Source: Polychytrium aggregatum
Taxonomy: Eukaryota; Chytridiomycota; Chytridiomycetes; Polychytriales
Reading direction: 5' to 3'
Assembly: GCF_025602895.1 (NCBI RefSeq)
Contig: NW_026516405.1
Location: 1-55,686 of the forward strand
Length of the DNA stretch: 55,686 nt
This document shows, one piece after another, positions 32,477 to 43,300 of this stretch. The position numbers were made by a program, and so were the translations under genes. How positions within the stretch are numbered: position 1 is the first letter of the stretch; each line of letters starts with the position of its first letter. Under the pieces are notes generated by a model. The model had not been told where the DNA came from and made no database searches. It saw nothing but the letters and a program-made list of their open reading frames with translations.

Positions 32477-34351
32477 TCAGTATCTGCTCGACCGGAGATC
32501 CAGCGGACGCACTTCGTTGTAGAAGAAGACCCTGCATCGCGGCGAAAGTGTTTGGACAGATCGCGGCACCGTCTGCATTCCGTTTTCGTTGATGTAGAGG
32601 TCGTTCAGAGCCTGCAAGGAGCCCAGGTCGTCGGGCAGGGTCTCCAGACGGTTGCTCTGCAGGCACAGCTTCGAAAGCGCCCGCAGATGCACAAACGATG
32701 CTGGAAGGGCCGTGAGACGGTTGTGCTGCAGGTTCAGGATGCGCAACCTGCACAGGTTGCCGATCTCGTCCGGAAGAGCACTCAGTCGGTTGTTCTGGAG
32801 ATTGAGCTTCGTGAGCGACCCGAGCCGGCAGAACGACACCGGCAGCTGTTCAAGCACGTTGTTCTGGAGGTAGAGTTCGGGGAGCATCGTCAGCTCGCCG
32901 AGCGACGGCGGCAGGGCCCGGAGCTTGTTGCTCTTGAGGTACAAGTACCGCAGCGACCCGAGCCTGCCGATCGACTCTGGGAGCCGCTCGAGCTCATTAT
33001 CCTGCAGGTACAGCCGCACCAACGAAGCGAGATTGCCGAACGTCTCGGGCAAGTGCCGCAGCCGATTGCCCTCGAGATGGAGCTCGGAGAGCGACGCCAG
33101 TTGGCCAAAGGTCTCCGGGAGTGCTTCCAGGCGGTTGTTGTCGAGATGCAGCTCGGGGAGGTGCACAAGCCGGCCAAAGGACTCGGGCAGAGCCGCCAGC
33201 AGATTGTTCTCGAGCCGCAGGTACCGCAGCGAACGCAGATCCCCAAACGACTCGGGCAGGCCGGCCAGCCGGTTGTTTTCAAGATGGAGGAACTGCAGCG
33301 ACGTCAGACGGCCAAAGCTGGCCGGCAGGGTGGCCAGACGATTGTCTTCGAGCCTGAGATTGACGAGCGACGTCAGTTCGCACACCGAGTCGGGCAGCCG
33401 GGCAAGGCCAGCCTGTCGCTGGAGAAACAGCTCCGAGAGCGACCGGAGCTGCCCGAACGACTCTGGGAGGGTTGTCAGCCTGTTGTTCAGCAGGTTGAGA
33501 TGCTCGAGGGAACGCAGGAATCCAAAGGACGGCGGCAGAGCCTCGAGGCGATTGTTCTGCAGATACAGGCCCGTCAGCGCCGTCAGATTGCCGATGGTGT
33601 GGGGCAGGCTGGATAGACGGTTGTTCTCGACCCGGACGTTCGACAGGGCCGAAAACGAGGCCATCGAGTCCGGCAGCGACGAAATGCTCCTGTTCCAGAT
33701 GTTGACGGAATCTCGACCCAGGCTGCCAAACTCGCTTGCCCATGCAGCATGCAGATACGGCCAGCGGGTCATCAGCAGATGGTGTCGCTCTAAGCAGGCT
33801 CGCATCGCTGCCCGGAAGAGCGTCTCGTCCGAGCTCACAAGGTTCCAAAAGGCATCTTCGCAGGGAGCACTCTTGGCAGAGGTGCGGGCGAAGAAGCGAA
33901 AGCAGCCCAGGGCAATATGTTTGAAGGACATGCTGGCCTCCTTCAGCCTGGATGGCAGCAGCGCATTGGTCTCGGAGGAGGGGGAGTCTCGTCGGCCGAT
34001 GCCATGATGGCCATAGACTTCATCCAGGCCGATGGAGTCGCTGTCTCTGCTGTCGGCCTTGAGCGATCGTCGGAGTTGGGCATCGCAGAGGTCAGCTATC
34101 GGGACCTGGATGAGTCTGGAGATGTGGCATTTCCAGAGATAGTGGCCGTCATCGTATCGATATCGATACAGCCTTGCGAGGCTGGTACACTTGAGCAGCA
34201 GCGGGAGCGGGGCATATTCGGAGTGGAGGACGATGTCGATGACGAAACCAAAGAGCAAGTGGCTCGATATCGCAGGTGGGAGCAGAGCGGGCGAAGCACA
34301 GGCTGGGGATGCAGTGGGCTGTGCAGGCGGTGGAAGCGAGAGATGCGACAT
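32477..34351 (-). CDS. Leucine-rich-repeat protein with F-box-like N terminus
   Basis: One uninterrupted minus-strand frame from ATG 34351 (MSHLSLPPPAQP) to the stop at 32477, 624 residues; a longer upstream frame exists but has no ATG. Residues about 28-75 (PPAISSHLLFGFV ... LARLYRYRYDDGHYLWK) resemble an F-box helix bundle, which would recruit an SCF ubiquitin ligase, but the match is weak. From about residue 245 come 16 LRRs of the 23-residue type (LxxLPxxFGxLxSLxxLxLxNNR), ending NENGMQTVP and a short capping segment. The repeat type is that of the Ras-suppressor/Scribble/plant intracellular Ras-group LRR class, expected to bind proteins in the cytoplasm. The fourth repeat carries one extra residue. 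Repeats are close at the DNA level, suggesting recent unit duplication. Intronless, unlike neighbours. Confidence 0.85.
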   Translation of the reverse strand: MSHLSLPPPAQPTASPACASPALLPPAISSHLLFGFVIDIVLHSEYAPLPLLLKCTSLARLYRYRYDDGHYLWKCHISRLIQVPIADLCDAQLRRSLKADSRDSDSIGLDEVYGHHGIGRRDSPSSETNALLPSRLKEASMSFKHIALGCFRFFARTSAKSAPCEDAFWNLVSSDETLFRAAMRACLERHHLLMTRWPYLHAAWASEFGSLGRDSVNIWNRSISSLPDSMASFSALSNVRVENNRLSSLPHTIGNLTALTGLYLQNNRLEALPPSFGFLRSLEHLNLLNNRLTTLPESFGQLRSLSELFLQRQAGLARLPDSVCELTSLVNLRLEDNRLATLPASFGRLTSLQFLHLENNRLAGLPESFGDLRSLRYLRLENNLLAALPESFGRLVHLPELHLDNNRLEALPETFGQLASLSELHLEGNRLRHLPETFGNLASLVRLYLQDNELERLPESIGRLGSLRYLYLKSNKLRALPPSLGELTMLPELYLQNNVLEQLPVSFCRLGSLTKLNLQNNRLSALPDEIGNLCRLRILNLQHNRLTALPASFVHLRALSKLCLQSNRLETLPDDLGSLQALNDLYINENGMQTVPRSVQTLSPRCRVFFYNEVRPLDLRSSRY

Positions 34352-35123
34352 GGGTGGACCGGGCAAGGGCAATGTGTGAAATGCGACGGATGCAGACAGA
34401 GCCGGTGACGGTGGCCGAGGCAATCAAGACGATTCGGACACTGGTGGCAGCATCGGTGTGCTTGTATGCGTCTTGAATGCCGGCCAACGAGACGGAGTGC
34501 CCTGGAAAGTCGCGAATATTGCCAGGGTTCGTCCGAAGGAGCAAGGCCAGCAGGCACATGTCATTGGGACGGTGCATGAGGCCAACGATCAGGAGCAGAT
34601 AACAAGTTCCCTGAATGGGCTCATGATGACCACAGCGAACGTGCACTCCAAGTCTGCCGACTCGAGTAGCTTGGGTGGAAATCTGGGACTTGGCGATAAC
34701 TGCTCAGCCGAGTCAAAGAAAGCGTCGCTGTATTGAGTGGCATGAAGGCGATGATGGTGCAATACTCCCACTCATACTGCCAAACAGACAACCGAGACAA
34801 GACAGCCGACAAACGAGAAGAACAGCGAGTGGATATCAAGTGGGAAACAGCCCAGGGGAAGGTTGGGGCAGAGATGGAAAGAACAAGCACAATACAAAGC
34901 AACGACAGAAGGAGGAGTGTGCTTGCTGTGAGACTCAGTCGAGGGCTCAGTCGAGGACACTGGATCGATGGTGTGGTCGAGCAACCAGGATCTGACTGGT
35001 GAGACTCTGGGTGAAGCGCCGAGGGCTATCCGAGTGCAGTGCATCAACTGTCACTGCCGGTCACTGCTGGCCATGCCTCAGGACAACCCATCGGTGCAGC
35101 CTGGTCCAGCACATCTGTGCCGT
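34352..35123. other. Intergenic interval between tandem minus-strand genes
   Basis: About 770 bases holding the LRR gene promoter and the 3' end of the NRPS-like gene. A direct repeat (GAGGGCTCAGTCGAGGAC-like, about 34938-34960) is present. No coding pattern or RNA seen. Confidence 0.45.
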
Positions 35124-38100
35124 TCAGTTGCGGCCAGTGCGGCCAAAGACGCTGACCTCGGGATAGTCGTCCGTCTGGAGCGGCGAGACAGGCTCGGCCG
35201 GAGCAGGGAGGTACTTTACACGGTCCAAGAATCGGAGACATCGCTCGACGACCTTCTCGGCTGGGAGACTCGGTGTCGGATAGATCGAGCGGGTGTTGGG
35301 GTTGTCGACCTGGACGGACATGTCCATCAGCATGTGCATCAGCGGGAACAGGGCGTTGGTCTCGACGGAGGGAGCCGAGTGGAGCAGGATCTTGAACTGC
35401 TCGCGTGTCTCGAACATGACTCGCCAGCCCATGGCATTGACGATCTCAAAGATCTTCTTCTCGGCGATGAGGCTGAGCATGGGGTGTCGGTGTGAGATGG
35501 GTTGGTGTGTGATGGGTTGGTGTGGTGAGCCGGTGCTGTCCCATCCATTCTCTATCCATGCCCTTCCTTCCCACTCGCTGCTCCCCCAGCATGCCATGAG
35601 CTACATCCTCACCTGTTCTCCGAGTCGCTGACATGGAACACAAAGTTGGAGAGGGCCTGCTCCGAGGCCACAATCGCCGTGACGACCTTGGCCACATGGT
35701 CGACCGGGTCCATGGTCAGGGTGACGGGGGTTGCATGGGAGGGAGCGATTCCGATCTGGATGCATCCCTTGACATATCGCCAGATGTAGTCATCAACGTT
35801 GCATGCTGGTGGCGAGAGAGATGGAGAAAGTGGGTGAGTGTCGGCCGAGGACTCACCAAGCACATCACCACATCACCACATCACCACATCACCACTCGCT
35901 CACCTCCGTATCGGCTCTCGCCGACGATCGCGGCCGGTCGGATGATCGTCACCGGCACGCCCCTCGATCGTGCCTTGTGGATCAGCTGCTCCGAGACCCA
36001 TTTGGTCTGTGCGTAGCCGCCAGAGAGGTTCCAGTTCAGCGACATTCGCTCCTCGAGCGGCTGGGCCGAGCCCTTCATCTGCAGCGTACCGATCGTCGAG
36101 ATGTAGTGGAGCGGCTTCAAGTGGTGGGTCGTGGCCAGTCTCAATGCCGTCGCCGTGCCGAGGACGTTCGGGCCCTTGAGTGCCTCGTAGTTGTAGAGCC
36201 AGTGGACCTCGGCACCGTTGTGCACAATCACATCGCTCTGCTCGCTGATCTCCTGCCATCGCTCGTCCGACAGGCCCCACTTGTCCTGTGCCAGGTCGCC
36301 GGGAAGACCCACGATCCTGGGACGGATGTTGTGCTCGAGGTCGTGCATCTGCTGCTGGTTGAGGATCAGCTTGCTGGCCGTGTCAAAGATGCGGTCGATG
36401 GCGGCCGGCTCGTCCTTGGCTCGGACCAGGCAGTAGATCTTGGTGCTGGGGAACCTGCTGGCCAGCTCGTACAGCAGGAATGCGCCGAGGAACCCAGTGG
36501 CCCCCGTCAGGACGATGCCGCGAGGATTGTCGGGATAGACAAACCGAGGGAGGCCGTCGGCCGTCACACCCGCATCGTCGAGCCTGACGGCTTCCTGGTA
36601 CAGATCCACGGTCGGCGGGACCATCAGTCTGTCGTCGAGCATGTCGATGGCAAGCTGGGCGACATCGGTGGGTGTCATTCCGTTCGACAGCAGGATCAGC
36701 GGCGAGATCTCGACATCCAGCTCGTCCTTGATGGCGAGGGCCAGGCGGCCGGCGCTGAGCGAGTCAAAGCCGACACCGCCAATGTAGTAGTTGCGGCCAT
36801 CAAGGGCGGCCCTGCCCAGGACCCGGCTGCCGATCTGAGAGATCTTGGCAGCGACGCGGGACAGGAGAGTGTTGTCGATCCTGAGGGCCGGATAGACGAC
36901 CGACGCAGTGTACTGCTCGACATTCTCGGCAAACAGCCTGAGCTTCTTGAGGTCGCGCTTGTTGGAGTCGTTGAAGGGGAATCGCTCGAGCGCAAAGCAG
37001 TTGTGGATCGGGACCTTGGCGACGTTCGAGAGCGCAAAGAGCTCCTCGGTCATCAGGATGATGTTGGCGGGGCTCAGGAGGATGGCAGGGCCGGTTTGGG
37101 GGACATAGAGCATCACGATGCGCTTCTCGGAGGTCATGACAAAGGCACAGTCGGCGATCGAGTGGCTCAGGTTCTGGTTGACAAGCTCTTCGAGGGCATT
37201 GAGGTCGACATAGACGCCGTTGACCTTGACCTTCTGGTCGAATCTGGAGCGGTGCATGTGGAGGGATGATGTGGTGAGATGGGAATGTGGGTGAGAGGTG
37301 ATGTGAGTGAGAGGTGTGTGATGAGGTCGATACATGGCAATTGGATGAGTGGTGGATGGGTGGTGGTGAGGCAGGAGATGAATGCCACATCGCAGCCAAC
37401 ACACCGACACAGTGCCTCTGCATCGCACACACCTTCCGACCACAGTGAACTCGTTCTCGCTGACCATCTCGACCCAGTCCATGGTGCAGACACGAGGCGA
37501 GCCGTCGCTGAGGAAGCCAAAGTATCCAATCTTGTTGTCCGGGTCGGCGTTGACAAAGCTGGGATGATCCTTGACCGGATGGTCGGGATCGACAGCAAAG
37601 ACAAGGACGCCGCTGTTGGAGAACCTTCTGTCGATGAAGTTGCCGTGCTCGTCGATGATATGGCAGCGGACTCCTGGCTTGGAGAGCTTGTACACAAGTT
37701 TGGGTGGGACTTCGGTGACATCGGCCGGGAGACTGAAATAAGCTCCGGCACCTATCAATGCGGACTGATAAAGCATATCGTTGCTGGAGTCAGTCGAATG
37801 GTTAAAGATCACAATAATTTTACGATTTGATTATGTCTTACCTCACTTGAACCATAAACGGACTGAATCTCGGCATTTGGGAAGCGGCGTCTGGCTTCAC
37901 AAACGACGCTTCGAGGCACAATTTCGGACCCAAGAAGGATCTTTCTTGTTCTTCGCCAAACGATGTGCCTGTTTTCCGACACTCCGACTCCGATGATCAA
38001 TTTGAGGAACGAGGGAGGCTGAACCGTGTCGAGTGGTGTCAGTCTTGTGATTGAAGTGGGAGATCACCGACTCCATTCAGGTCTCACTTACCGCGAAGAG

Positions 38101-39630
38101 ATACACCAGACCATCATTGAGCATCTGGGAAACGCTTCGGACTTTCTCGACAGGATTTGAAGTTGTATCTGGAATCCATGCTGACCCTCGGAGGTTGAGA
38201 GTTGCCAAGAAGAGACCCAGCGTCATAGTGAATGACGGTGCCTGTGGAAATGGAGAAGTAAGCTGAAGATCAAGGACGATTCAATGTGCCTGCACAAACA
38301 GCCTATACCTGACCGATTCCGATACTGGCACTGAGGATACCAATTGTCTTGTGAAGAGTGATTGAACCAAAGTGCGAATACTTGTATCTGATACACATTT
38401 ATGAACAGAGAGTGGTCAGTGATCTCCGTTGAATCGCTTCGGACTGTGCTCAGCACACTGTCTCGATCCACTTACGTCTTGGGGATGCCTGTCGAGGAGT
38501 AACAAGAACCACCATGAGCATCATGCATATCCTGTGATGACCCACAGACACTTGCTCGATCGTGCCATGCCATCAGATGCGCCACTCATCCGATGTATCA
38601 AGCACTCCGCCCAGACACATAGCTGGCGGATGCTCTGACAGCCATCCATACCTGTCGTTCCAGAAGTCGAGAGATAGGTGACGAACTCATCGAGTGGCTC
38701 GCACGCCTCAAGCGAGGGCAGTGGGATGTCGTCCAGCATCGGGAATGTCGATGCATCCACAAGAGTCACTCCCTGTGTGCGTCCAGGCTTGACGCAGTGG
38801 TGCAGGATATACTTGATCGAGTATCTGGATGGATGCAGCCCTGTCAGCTGCTGTTTATGAATCGACACCCTCTCTGCCGCCATCATCACTTCTGAGGTCG
38901 AACTATCTCACAGACAATAGACATGCCCACAGACGATCCAGACATGCCCACAGACCACACACCTGTCGCACACAGCCTTTCGGGCAGCCGGAGGCAGGTT
39001 GAGACCAAAGTTGATTGTCTTCCTGGATGGTGGTCAGGGAACGAGCGAGGAGTCGGGAGGATCACAGAGCCAGGAGGGAAGATCGCAGAGTCAGGGCATC
39101 ACAAGCCAGGACAGAGCGGACGATGGCACTGGATCGACAGTGCTGGTGGCGGATGTGTGGAGCAAGCAAGCAGCAGACGACTGATGCAGCGGGACTCGCC
39201 CTCGATCGCATCCAAGCAGCACTCACTTGCCGAGCATCCACACTGCAAGGGAATAGAACACCCAGTTGACCTCGGACTCGCAGAAGGTGCCGATGACCTC
39301 GTGGTCTTCATCGTCCCAGCCGGCGAGGGCCCTGAGCCCCTGGGCGATCGAGTATGCTCTCCTCCACACCTGGCGATAGGAGTGTCGCTCGGAGGCACCG
39401 CTCTCGTATGTGTTGATCAGGAGGGCATCGGGCTCGTCGCGGGCGCCGTTGATGAGACACTCGATGGGATGGAGCCAGGGACCAAGGGAGTCGGCTGGTT
39501 TGGAGGATGCCGTGTCTGACGGCTCGGGCTGGGTTTGCTGGACAGGGGCTTTCGAGGTTGTGTCATCCACATCCATATTGACATCCACATCCATCGACGA
39601 CTTGGCCGGGAGACTGGAGCTCGAGGCCAT
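35124..39630 (-). CDS. NRPS-like adenylate-forming reductase (A-T-R architecture)
   Basis: Eleven minus-strand exons join in phase: 39630-39227, 39022-38963, 38824-38652, 38488-38476, 38387-38309, 38241-38092, 38018-37842, 37764-37433, 37243-35904, 35805-35613, 35472-35124, giving about 1,089 residues. The adenylation domain shows A3 (YLSTSGTTGIPK, about residues 205-216), the A5-like VYGSSE (about 352) and a D-x-V-K-V-N-G segment near the A10 region. A carrier domain follows with GGVGFDSLSAGRLA, whose Ser would take phosphopantetheine. The C-terminal reductase has the nucleotide motif LTGATGFLGAFLL and the catalytic GGYAQTKW (Y-x-x-x-K). Such enzymes activate a carboxylic acid as AMP ester, load it as a thioester and release it as aldehyde. 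It lacks the condensation-like front of Lys2 aminoadipate reductases, so a carboxylic acid reductase or secondary-metabolism role is more likely. Substrate cannot be told. Confidence 0.85.
38476..38488 (-). other. 13-nt microexon carrying part of the A3 motif
   Basis: The bases GCATCCCCAAGAC, flanked by CGACAG and GTAAGTGG, complete the A3 core as TSGTTG|IPK|T. Without it the adenylation motif is broken and the frame lost; with it both neighbouring exons join in phase. Strong because the motif is essential in the family. Confidence 0.85.
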
Positions 39631-40353
39631 TTGGTGGCGGATGCGACGGAGCAGGGGAGATCGGGGGAGGAAGAGGACGAGGAGAGGGAAAGGGGCAGGC
39701 AAGACAAGATGCGGCGGGATGGAGTGGGATGGGATGTGGGATGTGGGATGTGGGATGTGGGATGTGGGATGTGGGATGTGGGGTGTGGGATGGCATGCAG
39801 ATTCACCCCCTCGCCGATCGGAATGGCCATGACTGGTTCGGGGTTCGCGTCTGTGGAACCTGGGGCGAGTGGTCCACCTGCCACTCTGGCATGGGCTGTC
39901 GCTGCTCGGCTGTCGCTGGTGGCATCTGTGGGTGTCTGTCTCTGCTCCGATAATGCAGTAACACAGGCTAATGCAGTAGCACCAAGGACTAATGCAGTTC
40001 CACAACCGATGGGTGGCGTGGGCTGACCTGCCTTCCATCCACCCAACCAACAGCCCTCCTCCGGCATCCGCGAAAGACCGGAAGGGAAGAGCAGTCCTTC
40101 AATCCCTCTCATCCAGGGTCTCGGCGTATCAGCACAAGCCAAGCTCTGTCCTCTTCTCTGCAACTCTCCGAATCATGGAATCAAGAGGTGCAAGAGTCGA
40201 TTACCATCGATGACACACGTCCAACTGTATTCGGAGCCGCATCCTCCAACGATCGAAACCAAACCCCGAATGGGGACAGCGTGAGCAGGCCCCAAGTTCA
40301 GTTCGTGACAGATAGGATGAGAAGACATGCAGCACTCGTCGGGATCGGTCGCA
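39631..40353. promoter_or_regulatory. Upstream region of the NRPS-like gene
   Basis: About 720 bases between the NRPS-like start and the receptor's stop. Besides a heptamer array it contains three copies of TAATGCAGT separated by 11-15 bases (about 39953-40000), a spacing that could be regulatory but is not matched to a known factor. Confidence 0.4.
39730..39792. repeat. (GGGATGT)n heptamer array
   Basis: About nine tandem GGGATGT units, the last with GGGGTGT, about 100 bases upstream of the NRPS-like start codon. Confidence 0.9.
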
Positions 40354-43300
40354 CTAGGCCAAAATAAGCAAAACCGTCCCAAATGTAAGGACGGCATAGA
40401 GAATGCCGCCGAATATGGCGAATGGCTCCTGGAAGCTCTTGAGCGACAGCATCAACGGATCAAGGTTCGGCATCAGCAACAGTATACTGTACACAGGAAG
40501 GACGATGCTGGGGTTGGAGTGAACGGTACTGCAGTTATAAGCGAATACTTCGCTCGTAGTCATGAATATCGGGAAGGCAACCAGCAGCGGCAGCAGCAGG
40601 ATAACGTGTCGGAAAGTAAAGTAAATGAGTGTTGCAACACATCGTCGACGCTCGCTGCCAAACGGCCCAGTGCCTTGATGCGTGCGTGCATTGTTTCGCG
40701 GGCTGTCTTCAGGCTCAATCAATCGCTGTTCGAGGTGGACGTAGGCCAGGTCGAGCAACAGGACCACTGTGACCACGATGAGGCTGGCCACTGGGATGAG
40801 GGCAATGTCTGGGAAGATGAACACTGAGACGATGCACATGAGTGTGCGGAAGATGGCGAGGACCGCAAGATTGACAAAGTTGGCGTATCTACGTGTGTAT
40901 ATCTGGCGGTCACAAACCCATGCGCCATGTGCATGTTGTCGCCCTGGTTGCCATCAACAAACCCCCTGCACCGGCGTCGCATCTCCCACCAGCGAGTCCG
41001 TTTGCATCGGTGCTCTTCCTCCGTCAGCGAACTGGGAGACTCTGCCCATTTCCACACCACTATTCGTCCCTTCGCCCCGTCCCAACCGACTCCACGACCG
41101 CTAGTATTCGCATCTGCTTCAAAATCAAGTGCTCGCTTCGTGTTATGAAGAACTCAATCGCTGGACGGCGATTTGGGAAGGACTCTCAGAGACTTTTGTG
41201 AGATGTAGAGAAGCCGCTCGGTCAGATGCTGTCTCCTCTCCACAGGAACCTTTGAAAAGAGCTTGACGGGGATCAGAATCGCCGCGGGCACCACAACGGC
41301 AACCATCTGCTCAATCCACGCATCGCCTTCTGTAACTCCATATTGGTTTGTGATGTACTTTTGTCGCAGCTGAAACGAAAACTCGACAATAAGGGCTGAA
41401 TAGCCCAGAATCCTGACGGCATGATCGATGGACGATCTGTACGGCGCCATGAGGGCACTGTTGGGGCGAAGCTCGATGAGCGACTGTTGCATTCGACCGT
41501 TTGCCTCGCTGCACATAGCACATAGCACATAGCACAGCACTCCTACCGCAGCATCAGAAACATCCACAGGGTTGATAGCGTCACATAGATGGGGACGTAC
41601 GCTGTATGATGGCAGAGTCTCTCAGCTCGCGGTCCGCCCAATGGTCACTGGCGTGGACAGCTTATCCATCGCACCTACCTCCGACTGGCCGAAGAAGCAT
41701 CGGCAGCCCAATGATCATCGATCGCTCCATCAAATCCACAGCCATCCACCAGCGGAACTGGTCTGTGTAGCAGCTGTGCAGGACGTAGAACGGATCCGTC
41801 TTCTCCAGCTCGACATGGGTTCTGCTTTGCCGCTCCCGTTCAGGACGATCTTCCTGGACGGTCTTGCCCTGGTCCGTGGCATCATTCTGTCGATGGAGCC
41901 CGTATCGGAGGAGGGCGCCTGGGAGCACAATCGCCTGAACCACCACGATGGCACCGGATACAACGGCTACGGCTGTGTGGGAACCTGTCCAGCACTATTG
42001 CCGATGCTGAGTGAGTCCCGGGTTGCTGCGAGAAAGTACTGACTCGCTCTGGTGCGCTCGTCCCGCATCCAGCTCACCTGGATCGACGGATAGTCCCACA
42101 CAACTGAGGGAAGACCCTCAATGGTCCTGCAGGACAGAATGCCGACGGCTGCTCGAGCGATGTTAGCACACGTCCGCATCAGTGTGAACACTCTCGAGCG
42201 TGCACAACGAATCCATCTTGCGAAGGATGCGCCTCACCTGTGCTGTAGACCGGGCTGAAGTAGAAAAAGATCAGGATGATGCTTGTCCGTTTCAGAGAGT
42301 GTCTGAGGCCTGTGTCCAGATACGGAAACCAATGGATCGTCTTTGCCCAGATCTTCTTGAACAGCGGGCCTCGATCAGGACCCCGGACGAACTGGATCAT
42401 CGCGTGCCACAGACCCTGGCAAACGATCATGCCAAGAGCAACCACATATGGAGCGATCATCTTGTCGAACGGACTCAATGGAAGCACGCATCCGCCCTGA
42501 CTGTTCTCTATGTTGAGGCTCAGGCTGAGAAACGACAGTGCCTTCGAAACAACAGTCGTGTGATCAAAGTCCAGCAGGTAGGCGAGCTGATATATCAGGA
42601 CCTGCCAACAGAAGGATGGATCAGCCAGTGGGGCGAGCTACGGCTGGGTCCAGATTGGTGATGCTCCTGCGTGCAATCCAGGGCAAATCTCTGATGCAGC
42701 CAGGCGAGGCTTGCATGTGCCCGATCCGTCAGCATGGCAAAGATGCGCTGCATACCATATCAAACACAAAGCTCTCCTTTGACGCAGGAATCACACACAG
42801 GATGCAGACCACGAGAAACAACGCAATGAATGCCGCGATGCCAACTGCGATGTTCCTTGCAGCGTCGTCGCAGCGGACGCACTGGCGGCCCCATTCGTAT
42901 TGCCCCTCTGGACACTGTCCACAGAGCCTGCAGAGACATTGATCGGACATGGTCACCGTCAGCCAGAGCCACAACCGTCACAGCCACGGACATGATCTCT
43001 CCAGACCTGCTGCCATCACACATCTGCCATCAATACTTACACTCCAACGTGGCCATTGATGCACTGGTTGCCGTCGTCGATGCGACATGCGCTTGCACAG
43101 CCTAAGAGCCCACGAAGAATTCGTATCATTGTTGACAGCAACGGAATCAGCGAGCGTCCACGGCACACGGCATCAAGCAAGGCGAGGGTGTGGCAGCAGA
43201 GCAGGCCCTGGTCGCGGTACGATTCACTGTCTACATACAGCCTGTTGTGGAATCGCACAGATAGAAGGCCGAGTCGATGGTTGAGGCGTTTGCATCGAAC

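Noticed and set aside
32366..33616. Plus-strand frame of 416 residues across the LRR gene
   Set aside because: Antisense shadow of the regular LRR codons, which gives an artificially repetitive Gln/Arg/Val protein.
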